64,000 nt of DNA, taken from NCBI RefSeq assembly GCF_024345375.1, contig NZ_JAGQAZ010000002.1, forward strand, positions 124,001 through 188,000. Reading direction: 5' to 3'. Position 1 is the stretch's first letter. Each line of letters starts with the position of its first letter. The stretch is from Cyanobium sp. WAJ14-Wanaka (GTDB lineage Bacteria > Cyanobacteriota > Cyanobacteriia > PCC-6307 > Cyanobiaceae). The position numbers were made by a program, and so were the translations under genes. Positions 52,246 to 61,693 of the stretch are shown here, piece by piece. The notes beneath the pieces were generated by a model that was given only the letters and a program-made list of their open reading frames with translations, did no database searches and was not told the DNA's origin.

Positions 52246-54209
52246 TGGTCACATCCAAACAGTTGATCCAATCACCCACGGAATCAGCTAGCGAATCCTT
52301 CGACGTCATCGTCGTAGGGGGAGGGCATGCGGGCTGCGAAGCCGCGCTTACCTCGGCTCGCCTTGGCCTCTCGACTGCCCTGTTTACCCTCAATCTCGAT
52401 CGCATCGCCTGGCAGCCATGCAATCCGGCGGTTGGTGGACCCGCAAAAAGCCAACTTGTCCATGAAGTAGATGCCCTAGGTGGCGTCATCGGTCGGCTGG
52501 CTGATGCCACTGCACTACAGAAGCGGATACTGAATGCAAGCCGGGGCCCTGCTGTCTGGGCCCTTCGCGCCCAGACAGACAAGCGTCGATACGCAAGAGA
52601 AATGCTGAAAATACTCCAAAACACAGAAAACCTGGCCCTACGCGAAGCAATGGTGACCGGGCTGTGCGTGGAATCTAGAAATCCCGATACTGAAGAAATT
52701 GCCATCAACCAAATCGTTGGAATAAAGACTTACTTCGGAAGTTGCTACGGAGCAAAAGCAGTGGTTTTAACCACAGGCACCTTCCTGGGCGGACAAATCT
52801 GGGTCGGAAACAAATCCATGGCCGCCGGCCGTTCAGGTGAGCAGGCTGCAGAAGGTCTTACGGAAGCACTCAACTCCCTAGGCCTGAATACCACAAGGCT
52901 TAAGACTGGAACACCAGCAAGAATCGATCGCCGCAGCATTGACTACTCGGTCCTTCAAGAACAAGCAAGTGATGCTGCCGATCGCTTCTTTTCCTTCGAC
53001 CCCAGCGCCTGGTTGAGCGGTGAACAGATGGCCTGCCACATAACTCGCACAACCAAATCAACCCATAAGTTAATCAGAGACAACCTTCACCTCACTCCAA
53101 TCTACGGAGGCTTTATAGACAGTAAAGGTCCAAGATACTGCCCATCTATTGAAGACAAAATAGTACGCTTTGCCGATAAGGAGAGCCACCAGATATTCCT
53201 TGAACCCGAGGGGCGTGACACCCCAGAAATTTACGTGCAGGGCTTCTCTACTGGCCTTCCTGAAAATCTTCAATTAGAGCTGCTCAGAACCCTGCCAGGC
53301 CTAGAAAAATGCGTGATGCTGAGGCCTGCCTATGCAGTTGACTACGACGTATTAGTGGCAACCCAATTGAAACCATCCTTGGAAGCAAAGACAGCCAAGG
53401 GCCTATTTACGGCAGGTCAACTGAACGGCACCACAGGCTACGAAGAAGCTGCTGCGCAGGGGCTAGTGGCTGGGCTGAATGCTGCACGCTCTGTCAAAGG
53501 AGAAAACCCTGTACATTTTTCTCGAGAAAATAGCTATATCGGTACCATGATCGACGATCTCATTACCCAAGACCTAAAAGAACCCTACAGGGTGCTTACT
53601 AGCCGCAGTGAATATAGACTTATCTTGCGCGGTGACAATGCTGACCGTCGACTAACCCCACTTGGCAGAGAACTGGGACTAATCGACGATCGTCGTTGGG
53701 AAATCTACAGCAGAAAACAACGGGCGATGACCGAGGAAAACCAACGCCTAGAGAAGGTACGCATCAAGGAAGCAGATCCAATTACGATCGCAATTACCAA
53801 GCAAACTGCCCTACCAATCAAAGGCTCAATCAGCCTGGCCGAATTACTTAGGCGGCCAGGCATCAGCAGCCAAGATCTGGTAAACCATGGGCTAACGCCA
53901 GATGACATTGGCAGAGATGTGAGGGAAGGGGTAGAAATAGATATCAAATATAATGGGTATCTAGCCAGGCAACAGCAACAAATACAGAAAATCAAAACCC
54001 AAAGCGAGCGGATTCTGCCAACGAACACAAACTATTCAGAAATTACTACCCTCTCGAACGAAGCCAGGGAAAAACTTGGCAAAATTCAACCGCACAACCT
54101 AGGCCAAGCATCACGGATTCCCGGAGTAAGCCATGCCGACACCGCAGCCCTACTTCTCTGGCTTGAGGTTCAAAGCCGGAAGGAATCGAACCAAAAGGGC
54201 CTCGACTAG
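52245..54209 (+). CDS. mnmG: tRNA uridine 5-carboxymethylaminomethyl modification enzyme MnmG
   Basis: With MnmE it makes cmnm5U at the wobble position of tRNAs. 654 residues. FAD motif [20 protein letters not shown], followed by [22 protein letters not shown] (in parts), [15 protein letters not shown] and [10 protein letters not shown]. The insertion and C-terminal helical domain [19 protein letters not shown] end it normally. Composition in the second half is AT-richer than other housekeeping genes here, perhaps by neighbourhood. It interrupts the glycosyltransferase cluster. Confidence 0.97.
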   Translation: MVTSKQLIQSPTESASESFDVIVVGGGHAGCEAALTSARLGLSTALFTLNLDRIAWQPCNPAVGGPAKSQLVHEVDALGGVIGRLADATALQKRILNASRGPAVWALRAQTDKRRYAREMLKILQNTENLALREAMVTGLCVESRNPDTEEIAINQIVGIKTYFGSCYGAKAVVLTTGTFLGGQIWVGNKSMAAGRSGEQAAEGLTEALNSLGLNTTRLKTGTPARIDRRSIDYSVLQEQASDAADRFFSFDPSAWLSGEQMACHITRTTKSTHKLIRDNLHLTPIYGGFIDSKGPRYCPSIEDKIVRFADKESHQIFLEPEGRDTPEIYVQGFSTGLPENLQLELLRTLPGLEKCVMLRPAYAVDYDVLVATQLKPSLEAKTAKGLFTAGQLNGTTGYEEAAAQGLVAGLNAARSVKGENPVHFSRENSYIGTMIDDLITQDLKEPYRVLTSRSEYRLILRGDNADRRLTPLGRELGLIDDRRWEIYSRKQRAMTEENQRLEKVRIKEADPITIAITKQTALPIKGSISLAELLRRPGISSQDLVNHGLTPDDIGRDVREGVEIDIKYNGYLARQQQQIQKIKTQSERILPTNTNYSEITTLSNEAREKLGKIQPHNLGQASRIPGVSHADTAALLLWLEVQSRKESNQKGLD

Positions 54210-54257
54210 GAAACTAAAATTGGTTATGGTTGGGGTCCTACTAGCTATAAGATTCAA

Positions 54258-54962
54258 TTGAGAGCAGCAAGCAAGCAGCCGGCAACACGGGCCTACTGGG
54301 AACTAAAAGCCGACCAGGTGCTAAATCGGGTATTTCAAGCACAATCCAGCCCCAACCTAGATCCAGTTGAGGTGGTAGTAAAGGAAATCCAAGCTCGCAA
54401 AATTCCTATTGGCAAAGAAAGGGCAGTATGGGTGGCAGCCACCGCAGGTATCGCCATCCTTGGAACTAGTTTGATGGCTTTTGGTCTCTGGCAAGCCAAT
54501 CAAAGGACAGCCACAGAAGAGAGAAATCTCCTATTACTTAACCAACTCAAGACAGCCACAAGCCAAACGGCAAGGGAAGTTGCCGGCAAAAAGCTGCCCA
54601 TTCACCTCGATGAAAGCCTTCCTCCACCCCCACCACAGCAAGAACCATGGATGGAGGAACTGGCCCAACTGCCGGCAAATGGAGCAAGCAACATGCCACT
54701 CATACAAGTTCCCGTAGGCAAATCACTGAACTCAAAGACGGCGCAAGTAACCGAAAACTCAACTCCAGTGCTAATTGGGGTAATTCAAGGCCCATCAGGA
54801 AGCGGCTCTGCAATTTTTCAAATTCAGGGCACAATTGCCACTGCAGCAGTTGGTGAACGCATAGGTGCTAGCGGATGGACACTTAGACGCACTACAGGAG
54901 AAGGTGCTGCCATTGAAAGCAATGGGGTACAACGCAACTTGTCAGTTTCAGCATCCCCCTAA
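54258..54962 (+). CDS. Membrane-anchored protein with GspC/PilP-like HR domain
   Basis: 234 residues from a TTG start. Cytosolic N-terminus (about 1-55), one membrane helix AVWVAATAGIAILGTSLMAF, a Gln/Thr/Pro-rich periplasmic linker, and a C-terminal small beta domain. The last part reads VLIGVIQGPSGSGSAIFQIQ, then VGERIGASGWTLRRT and NGVQRNLSVS. This fits the HR fold of GspC/PilP proteins in pattern: repeat-like beta strands and G-x-x-I-G-A-S-G-W-T. So a pilus- or type II secretion-like role is a weak inference. Downstream of mnmG by 48 bp. Confidence 0.7.
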   Translation: MRAASKQPATRAYWELKADQVLNRVFQAQSSPNLDPVEVVVKEIQARKIPIGKERAVWVAATAGIAILGTSLMAFGLWQANQRTATEERNLLLLNQLKTATSQTAREVAGKKLPIHLDESLPPPPPQQEPWMEELAQLPANGASNMPLIQVPVGKSLNSKTAQVTENSTPVLIGVIQGPSGSGSAIFQIQGTIATAAVGERIGASGWTLRRTTGEGAAIESNGVQRNLSVSASP

Positions 54963-54970
54963 ACCCAACC

Positions 54971-55714
54971 TCAATCCAAAGCCTTTAAGTATTTCAGATA
55001 GGTCCCAAAAGCCTGTAACGAAGAAACAGTGAGACCGTCAAGGCCCCCCAGAAATCCCAAACGCAGGAAATAGCAGGATAAAAATCTATATAAAGCCCTA
55101 AGGACTGGGGTAAAATGATTGATCGACCTGCGCCGCTGCCTGAGAGATTCCGCCCCAATAGATGAATAGGCATTCATTTTCTCAACCGCAGCTCCATAGG
55201 AAGAATAGGTATAATGCAAAAGATTTGATCTTAATGTGCCTACGGAACCCTCAAAAACCAAAGATTCATGCACAGTATTTGAATTAAAACTAGCGGATCC
55301 GGCATGAAATAGGCGACTCACGTAATCGGGGTACCATCCGGCAACACGAACGGCACGCCCGCAAAGATGATTTAAGCGAGGCATCCGATAGACAGAATAT
55401 TTCGGTGCAGATAAGACAGTTTTAATTTCTTTTGCAAGCTGGGCAGGCACAACCTCATCACAGTCAATGGAAAATACCCAGCCGGAGTTGACAAGCTCAA
55501 GGGCCCGTTGCTTTTGCACTCCAAAACCCTGCCAATCCAAATCAGTAATAACAACAGCGCCAAATGACCTCGCAATATCGACAGTTTGATCGGTACTGCC
55601 GCCGTCAACAATCACAATCGACTGGCAAAAATCCAATGATGCCAGACATTTACCGATGGTTTCAGCAGCATTTTTTGATATTAAAATAGCTGTGAGAGAT
55701 TCAGACGCACCCAT
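54971..55714 (-). CDS. Glycosyltransferase family 2 (lipopolysaccharide core type)
   Basis: 247 residues from ATG 55714; a TTG at 55726 would overlap the upstream gene's stop. GT-A fold: LTAILISKNAAETIGKCL start, DXD-like pair in VIVDGGSTDQT and FSIDCDEVVPAQLAKEI. The rest resembles WaaE/KdtX-type transferases (AVRVAGWYPDYVSRLFH). Ends with two hydrophobic helices. Substrate not known. Last gene of the five-gene reverse operon from 60393. Confidence 0.9.
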   Translation of the reverse strand: MGASESLTAILISKNAAETIGKCLASLDFCQSIVIVDGGSTDQTVDIARSFGAVVITDLDWQGFGVQKQRALELVNSGWVFSIDCDEVVPAQLAKEIKTVLSAPKYSVYRMPRLNHLCGRAVRVAGWYPDYVSRLFHAGSASFNSNTVHESLVFEGSVGTLRSNLLHYTYSSYGAAVEKMNAYSSIGAESLRQRRRSINHFTPVLRALYRFLSCYFLRLGFLGGLDGLTVSSLQAFGTYLKYLKALD

Positions 55715-55722
55715 AACACAAA

Positions 55723-56811
55723 TCAACTCTGCAGAACTGTTGTAAACAGTTGATCCATCTCAGAAAGCATGCCGGCCTCGCTGTGATGGGTTAAAACAAA
55801 CTCACGGGCACGCATCGCCAATTCGCTAGCTAGCGAAGGGTTAGCCATCAACTCAACAATCGCGGCACGTAATTGGATCGGATCATTAGGTTGAACGACA
55901 AGAGCAGTTTCACGGTTCCTAGCAACCTCAGGAATTGCACCTGCGGTAGTCGTCACGACAGGTATTGAGGCCATCATTGCCTGGACCAAGGCCTGCGAGA
56001 TGCCCTCATTTGCATAGGAAGGAAGTACAAAAATATCCATGGCCTGCAACCAAGGCAACACATTCTGCTGATGCCCTGCAAAAATAAATAAAGAAGCCAA
56101 ACCCGCATCGCAAATCTCCTGCTCCAGAGTCTGGCGAATGGGACCATCCCCAACGAAAACAACCCTGACATTATCCGCAGAAAAATCTCTTACGGCGTCG
56201 ATCAAAACTCGATGCCCTTTCCAAGAACGAATGGTTGCCACCAGGCCAATCACAGTAAGGCACTCAAGCCCCAAAAGAGACTTGGCCCCATCGGCAGAAC
56301 CGGGAACAAATTTATCTGGATTTATACCAGTTGGGATAGAAAATACCTGATCAGCAGGGACACCGATCGAAACAATCTGTTGGCGAATGGCCTCACCGGT
56401 GGTTACAACTCTCTGGGCAGCTTTTTGATAAAGCCACCGAGTCGTTAAACTTCGACTGGGCTGAGCACATATATGGCGCGTACGAACAACCTTTGGCCTC
56501 CGCCATAGGGTCAATAGAACCAATGCCACTAACCAACTATCCGTAGAACTATGGGTATTAATTACATCCGGATTCAGGGCAACCAATGCCGCTCTCAAAC
56601 AAAGGAAAGCTCGCAAGTTTCGGCCAAAAATTGGAACAGTTTTAATCGGAACTCCGTAATCAACTGCCCGACCTACTAGCTGCGCATTGGGGGGTGCCAG
56701 CACCGTTACACGATGTCCACGCTCAATAAAACCCCTGGCCTCAGACAAGACTCGCATTTCCTGACCGCCCCAACCAATCGAAGATTCGGTATGGACAATG
56801 GAATAGGCCAT
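55723..56811 (-). CDS. Glycosyltransferase, GT4 family
   Basis: 362 residues from ATG 56811 (the frame runs to 56967 but overlaps the upstream gene). N-half starts MAYSIVHTESSIGWGGQEMR. The nucleotide-sugar region is VIGLVATIRSWKGHRVLIDA and DIFVLPSYANEGISQALVQA, then MASIPVVTTTAGAIPEV. In the E-x7-E position it reads NEGISQALVQAM, so the second Glu is Gln. Ten bp after the previous stop. Confidence 0.9.
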   Translation of the reverse strand: MAYSIVHTESSIGWGGQEMRVLSEARGFIERGHRVTVLAPPNAQLVGRAVDYGVPIKTVPIFGRNLRAFLCLRAALVALNPDVINTHSSTDSWLVALVLLTLWRRPKVVRTRHICAQPSRSLTTRWLYQKAAQRVVTTGEAIRQQIVSIGVPADQVFSIPTGINPDKFVPGSADGAKSLLGLECLTVIGLVATIRSWKGHRVLIDAVRDFSADNVRVVFVGDGPIRQTLEQEICDAGLASLFIFAGHQQNVLPWLQAMDIFVLPSYANEGISQALVQAMMASIPVVTTTAGAIPEVARNRETALVVQPNDPIQLRAAIVELMANPSLASELAMRAREFVLTHHSEAGMLSEMDQLFTTVLQS

Positions 56812-56821
56812 GGCCGCGGAA

Positions 56822-57979
56822 CTAAGAGGAGAACGAAGAGGGCAGCAATTCTTTGTATAAGGCCAACCACTCAAAAAGCATGCGCTCAAAAGTAAGCGGC
56901 AAAACTCGCCGATAACTGGCCTGACCCATTGACTCAGAATACTCGAGCGCATGCAGGATTGGCTCAACCCAATCGGGCGCTGCGTGCCAATCTCTCACAA
57001 AACCCTCAACTCCCTCATCGATTAAGTCCCGAGTTCCTGAAGTGCGGCTAACGACAACTGGCAAACCACAGGCCATGGCCTCCAAAGATGCATTGGGCAT
57101 CTGGTCATACATGGAAGGCTGTACAAATACATCTGCTGCTGCAAAGAGCTGAATTGGATTAGAAGTCGGACCAATCCATCGGAGTCGCTCTTTGCCTATA
57201 CCAAGGGATTCAGCAGCGCTACGGAATCGCTTGGGGTGGGATTCCTTTCCGGCAATCAAAAGGATTAAAGATTTAGGTAGCAACGCCATAAATTCAAGGG
57301 CAGTGGACAGGCCCTTACGATGCCAACCTGAACCAAGAATCAAAAGAACCTGCGAGTTGGCTGGTATGCCAAGATTATTTCTGCTCTCCTGACGTAGAGC
57401 GCTTCTTCTTTCAAGGGAGAAGCGCTGGTGGTCAACACCGTTCCAAATCAAGTGGACCCGTTCCTTGTCAAAGTTGGGATAGAGCTCAGCAAGGTCATCA
57501 ACAACCATCTGGGAGTTAGCAATCACAGCCCTTAGGGAGGGGTGCTCAAACATCTCTCGCTCCAGCTGTAGCACCGCCTGGTGTTTTGGCTCCTGAAAAA
57601 GTTGATGGCGCTGCCGAGCAGTGCGGCCATGGGCCACCTGCTTCAACCATTGGGCGTGCAAGCCTGAACCAGCTCGATAGATATGGGCACCAGGAATGGG
57701 CTCATGGGCCTGAACCAAATCAAAATTAGGGAGCTGCCTGGATACGGCCCGCACAAAGGAGCGAGAGCGCATCGCTCCTCCCAAGAAAAATGGGTTACAA
57801 CGGATTACACGACAATTCTGACCTGTGGCAATTTCTGGAGGAAGGCTCCATGAACGAGCCAAAATCGAAAGCTCAATTGCTTGATTGGCATGAAAAGCCT
57901 TGATTGCCTCATTAATTACTTTTTCAGCCCCACCAAAGGCTAAAAACTTTTGCTTCACTATTGCCAAGGACAATGGCAT
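56822..57979 (-). CDS. Glycosyltransferase, GT4 family (RfaG/WaaG-like)
   Basis: 385 residues. Starts MPLSLAIVKQKFLAFGGAEK with the G-G-A loop, a VIANSQMVVDDL segment, LLILGSGWHRKGLSTALEF (phosphate-binding region) and the active-site end MYDQMPNASLEAMACGLPVV. Similar in layout to LPS core heptose-glucosyltransferases. Directly follows the next gene without a gap (starts at 57979, next stop at 57980). Confidence 0.9.
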   Translation of the reverse strand: MPLSLAIVKQKFLAFGGAEKVINEAIKAFHANQAIELSILARSWSLPPEIATGQNCRVIRCNPFFLGGAMRSRSFVRAVSRQLPNFDLVQAHEPIPGAHIYRAGSGLHAQWLKQVAHGRTARQRHQLFQEPKHQAVLQLEREMFEHPSLRAVIANSQMVVDDLAELYPNFDKERVHLIWNGVDHQRFSLERRSALRQESRNNLGIPANSQVLLILGSGWHRKGLSTALEFMALLPKSLILLIAGKESHPKRFRSAAESLGIGKERLRWIGPTSNPIQLFAAADVFVQPSMYDQMPNASLEAMACGLPVVVSRTSGTRDLIDEGVEGFVRDWHAAPDWVEPILHALEYSESMGQASYRRVLPLTFERMLFEWLALYKELLPSSFSS

Positions 57980-59278
57980 TTATATCTCCATACAATATTT
58001 GGGAGAATCACCAGCAAGCAACACAGAGGCAATATCAGCACTTGTTTGGGCCCATTTCCGTAGATCAGCATGGGAGTTTTGAATACTCAGTCTTTTTGCC
58101 TCAAGAAAAAGCGGTTCGCACAGCAACCTCTGCATCAAATTAGCCAATTCCGCAGGTTGATCCGGAGAAAAGTACAAACCCAAATCTCCACAGACTTCAT
58201 GCATAACTGGTGTATCAGAAGCCAAGACTGGCGTGCCCAACCATAGGGACTCAGAAGCTGGCAATCCCCAGCCTTCACTATAGCTAGGTAGCACTGTCGC
58301 CATAGCCCGTTGATAATGTTCCACCAGCTCAGACTGGGATGGGGTCACCTGGATATGAATTTTAGGGCGAATATTTTGATATCTTGGCTGCTTGAGTAAT
58401 CTTTTTGTGGAAGTGCGCGCCGCCCCTGCCAAAACCAAATGGCAACCATCAGGTTCAGATTCATTAAGTATTAATAGGGCATCAAGCAGTATTTCTAGAT
58501 TCTTACGCCCAGGACGGCAGCCCACGGCAAGAAAAAAATTCTTACCAATTCCGGCTAAGGGCGAGCCCATGTTGGGAGTGCGGCACTCATGGGCAAGCTG
58601 CGCCACATGGACCTCTGCACTGGCTGGCATTAGATCCCGGCTTTGTAGCTCTAAAAGACACTGCTTGGTGAAATATGAATTTGCAAATACATAACTGGAA
58701 GATTCCAGTATTAGGGCATTGTCGCGGGAAAATTGGTCGACAAATCGCCTACCCGGGCGATCATATTGATCCAGTAGGGGGAAAAAGTCATGCAGCAGGC
58801 TAGCCAGGCGCCATTGGCCAAAACCTTGGGCATTGATTGATTCTAAGAGCTTGAGATAGCTGGCAATGAATTTTGGCCTGGCCGCTGAAAAGAGAACGCG
58901 GTTTACCTTAGTATCTAAAAATCGTGAATGCCTGTCACTAAGCCCTTTAGCCAGCCAATCTCTCAAACAGTCGTGGAGAAACCTTGGCAGAAAAGTCCTG
59001 AGTCGAAACAACTGTTGATCCAGGCTGAACAGCAATCTTTGCACTTCAAAGCCAAGCTTTGCAGGCCTGCCAGAGGCAAATAATTCAAAATCAAAATCTA
59101 CAACTACAAAACGATTTATACCTGCAAAGTAAACGACATGATCCAACTCCGGCTCAATTTGACTAAGCCCGTTAGCTATCTCCGCCACCACGCGGGCAAT
59201 CCCATAAAAGCCACCGCGACCCAGTGAACCAGCAAACAGTTCTGTCAGATCGCAAGTGAGCCGATTTGGTTGCACCAT
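57980..59278 (-). CDS. Glycosyltransferase, GT4 family
   Basis: 432 residues from ATG 59278 (TTG 59290 is possible and would overlap the previous stop as TTGA). Begins MVQPNRLTCDLTELFAGSLG with an RGGFYGIARVV loop. Central FFLAVGCRPGRKNLEILLDA and C-half ATVLPSYSEGWGLPASESLWLG with the E-x7-E-type motif intact. Function in envelope polysaccharide is inferred from neighbours. Confidence 0.9.
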   Translation of the reverse strand: MVQPNRLTCDLTELFAGSLGRGGFYGIARVVAEIANGLSQIEPELDHVVYFAGINRFVVVDFDFELFASGRPAKLGFEVQRLLFSLDQQLFRLRTFLPRFLHDCLRDWLAKGLSDRHSRFLDTKVNRVLFSAARPKFIASYLKLLESINAQGFGQWRLASLLHDFFPLLDQYDRPGRRFVDQFSRDNALILESSSYVFANSYFTKQCLLELQSRDLMPASAEVHVAQLAHECRTPNMGSPLAGIGKNFFLAVGCRPGRKNLEILLDALLILNESEPDGCHLVLAGAARTSTKRLLKQPRYQNIRPKIHIQVTPSQSELVEHYQRAMATVLPSYSEGWGLPASESLWLGTPVLASDTPVMHEVCGDLGLYFSPDQPAELANLMQRLLCEPLFLEAKRLSIQNSHADLRKWAQTSADIASVLLAGDSPKYCMEI

Positions 59279-59286
59279 TCTTTTAT

Positions 59287-60393
59287 TCAACCTGCCAATC
59301 CAACGTAAAGCTGATTTATGGAATTTGCCTCTAGGGCAAGCCCATAATGATCGACAGCCCTTGCGCGGGCAACTGGCCCCAATTCAGCCAACCGGGATTG
59401 ATCAGAGATCAAGTCAGCCATCTTTAGAGCCAGCTCATCGACATTTCCAGTTTGAAATAGCTCGCCAACGCGGGAATCAACTATTTGGGGCCAAGCCCCT
59501 GCCATCGAAGTAAGAACAGGGGTGCCGCAGGCCATCGCCTCTAGGGGAGTCAGACCAAAACCCTCGGAACGGGATGCAGCCACAGCCAAAACGCAGGTTC
59601 TATATAGGTCACGAACCGACTTGCGATCCAAGTCCCCAAGGAATAAAATCCTTTCAGAAAGATTATGAGCTGCAATTTTTGATCTTAAGTTATCCAGAAA
59701 AGGTTGGTCTTTTTCCTGGCAAAGACCCGTAAAAAATGCTGAAAATCCTGGATAATCAGGTAGCACTCGAAGCAGCGCCTCCACCAGCAAATCAGTTCCC
59801 TTACTTAGACGAATCCGTCCGAATGCTCCAATCCATTGCTGATCAAGATTCAATGGGTTAGCTCGCAAGCATAGGGGCATATCAGGCTTACTTGAGTAGA
59901 GATTTGGTGAATAGAAATCCGTATCCACCCCATGGTTAATAACAACGCTGCGACAGGGCAGAAAGTCGGCTGAGCGATCCGATGTGGCAATTACCGCGTC
60001 ACAGCGGCCTATCAACCAGCTCAGCCACCTGCCAGGTGGTTTTGGCGCAGCCGAAGTAAATAAAACTTTCCAGGGCTGGCCCAAAACGGAACGAAGAAAC
60101 AGACCCATCAGAATTTCTATATCGCGCCGCGCATGCCAAATCCTGAAATGGCCCTGCTGGGGCTTTGACCAACCTTGGCTCAATACGCCCTTCCAACCCA
60201 CAGCTCCGGACAACTCAAGCCGGCCCCAATCCCAAACACCAATGGAACACTGCCGACGTTGCAGGGGCACCAGGGCCTGAATCGTGGCTGAAACCCCCGT
60301 GTAGCGGGCGTGGAAATTGGTGACAACCACATCGGCCAAGGGCTGTCTGGCTTGCTTGCGCACCACGGACTGCCCCCTACTTCTATCCGCCAT
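59287..60393 (-). CDS. Glycosyltransferase, GT4 family
   Basis: 368 residues. N-half DVVVTNFHARYTGVSATIQA, middle WIGAFGRIRLSKGTDLLVEA, and the active-site end SEGFGLTPLEAMACGTPVLT with both Glu residues. First gene of the reverse cluster; the composition is nearer to the GC-rich flank than the inner genes are. The 67 bp to the divergent gene at 60461 should hold its promoter. Confidence 0.9.
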   Translation of the reverse strand: MADRSRGQSVVRKQARQPLADVVVTNFHARYTGVSATIQALVPLQRRQCSIGVWDWGRLELSGAVGWKGVLSQGWSKPQQGHFRIWHARRDIEILMGLFLRSVLGQPWKVLFTSAAPKPPGRWLSWLIGRCDAVIATSDRSADFLPCRSVVINHGVDTDFYSPNLYSSKPDMPLCLRANPLNLDQQWIGAFGRIRLSKGTDLLVEALLRVLPDYPGFSAFFTGLCQEKDQPFLDNLRSKIAAHNLSERILFLGDLDRKSVRDLYRTCVLAVAASRSEGFGLTPLEAMACGTPVLTSMAGAWPQIVDSRVGELFQTGNVDELALKMADLISDQSRLAELGPVARARAVDHYGLALEANSINQLYVGLAG

Positions 60394-60460
60394 CCTTGCT
60401 GCCTGGGGGCTGGAACTCGGATCTTCCTAGCCTGGTGGCCATCCTGGCCCCAAATCGGCT

Positions 60461-61075
60461 TTGCTGATCTCCCCTCCACCAACCTGGCAAGCCTCGAAAA
60501 CAGCTGTTCTGCAGGGCCTGGCGGGCAGCTCCCTGACCGGCCCTTGGCGCCTACTACTACTGGGTGATGGCAGCCCCACTCGCCATCTCGAAAGCCTCAG
60601 CGGGATACCGGTGGAGATCGAACTGATCGGCATGGCCCCGGAGAACGATTGCCCTACCGACGGCAGTCCCCTGCCCGAAGAGGTGGCAGAGCTAACTGCG
60701 CCCCTATTGCGCCGGCAGGTCTGGCTGTGCTGTGGTGAACAAACCCTGGCCTGGGCGGAGAGCTGGTGGAACCAGCAGCAGGCAGACACCTACCTGCAGG
60801 AGCGGGACCAACCGATTTGGCGCAGCCTGACCAGCCACCGGGCCGAGCTGTTTCGGGAGGTGGATGGGCTGGCCCAGGTGGACGCCCCCTGGCTGGAGGA
60901 GCGTTTTGGCTTCCCAGGACCCTTTTGGAGTAGGCACTATCGCTTCTTCCGTGGGGGCAAGGAGCTCACCGTGATTCGCGAGGTGTTTTCACCCCAGCTG
61001 GAAACCTGGCTTGGCCCAGCAAGAACCAGATCGGTAAGAACCAGCCCGGCAAGCTCCAAAACTGCCAAGCCCTAA
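60461..61075 (+). CDS. Chorismate lyase-like protein (DUF98 family)
   Basis: 204 residues from a TTG. Pattern of the cyanobacterial chorismate lyase family (4-hydroxybenzoate synthesis for plastoquinone): RLLLLGDGSPTRHLESL early, VEIELIGMAPE, RRQVWLCCGEQTLAWAESWW and LFREVDGLAQVDAPWLEE, then PFWSRHYRFFRGGKELTVI. Reaction assigned by family pattern. It ends in a 4-bp CTAA overlap with the reverse gene at 61072. Confidence 0.85.
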   Translation: MLISPPPTWQASKTAVLQGLAGSSLTGPWRLLLLGDGSPTRHLESLSGIPVEIELIGMAPENDCPTDGSPLPEEVAELTAPLLRRQVWLCCGEQTLAWAESWWNQQQADTYLQERDQPIWRSLTSHRAELFREVDGLAQVDAPWLEERFGFPGPFWSRHYRFFRGGKELTVIREVFSPQLETWLGPARTRSVRTSPASSKTAKP

Positions 61076-61578
61076 CGGCGGCGGGTGGAGCGGGGCAGGG
61101 GCCTGGAATTGCTGTTAGCTCCTTCAACAGCACTTTCGGGGGCTATCTCAGTGGCAGCTTCAACGGAACTGGGGGGGCGCTGCCAGCGGGCTACGGCGAA
61201 GGCCCCATCCTCAGGCCAGCCATCGGCATCTAGCGGCACAGCGGCGGGTGCAGCAGCCGGCACAGCAGCAGGTGCAATGCCCCTTCGCCTTGAGATCGCC
61301 TCCAAGGGGCGACGGGAGGGTTTTTGCGGGGGAGCTTCCTGCCAGGGCTCACGCCAATCTTCGTCGTCTTCAAGGATTCGATCCAGCTTGTCCTCCACCC
61401 AGCGACCGAGCTGATCAAACCGGGGCACCCCAGCTGGACGGCCCCGCCCCGGGTTGCGGGAGGCCGAGCGCGATGCCCCCCGGGAGCCAGGGCGAGCACC
61501 GGAAACCCCATCCACCAATTGACGACCCGCATTAACCAGGCGCGAGAGCCGATCGTCGTCAGACCAGGAATCCGTCAT
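61072..61578 (-). CDS. Conserved-looking protein, function unknown
   Basis: 168 residues, largely low-complexity: MTDSWSDDDRLSRLVNAGRQ, then an Arg/Gly/Ser-rich part, an ordered-looking helical patch (PRFDQLGRWVEDKLDRILED) and an Ala/Pro-rich tail ending SRPLPRSTRRR. No membrane span. It starts 10 bp after the tiny frame at 61588. I do not recognise a family; the patch around residue 55 is the only part likely to be conserved. Confidence 0.7.
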   Translation of the reverse strand: MTDSWSDDDRLSRLVNAGRQLVDGVSGARPGSRGASRSASRNPGRGRPAGVPRFDQLGRWVEDKLDRILEDDEDWREPWQEAPPQKPSRRPLEAISRRRGIAPAAVPAAAPAAVPLDADGWPEDGAFAVARWQRPPSSVEAATEIAPESAVEGANSNSRPLPRSTRRR

Positions 61579-61587
61579 TGCCCCAAC

Positions 61588-61683
61588 CTATCGGCGCCGA
61601 GCCGCCAGCCAGCGCTCCCGGCCCATGCCCACCAGGGCAATGGCCAGGCCGCCAAATTCCAGGGTCCAAAGAAACACACCCAT
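61588..61683 (-). CDS. Possible 31-residue membrane peptide
   Basis: From ATG 61683 (10 bp after the SprT stop) the frame gives a hydrophobic helix (LWTLEFGGLAIALVGM) and a basic end RERWLAARRR. It fills the gap between two reverse genes with about 10 bp on either side, which suggests a real co-transcribed mini-gene. A longer frame to 61878 overlaps sprT and is not credible. Similar in layout to small thylakoid subunits, but I cannot match it to one. Confidence 0.35.
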   Translation of the reverse strand: MGVFLWTLEFGGLAIALVGMGRERWLAARRR

Positions 61684-61693
61684 GGCTTTGAGG

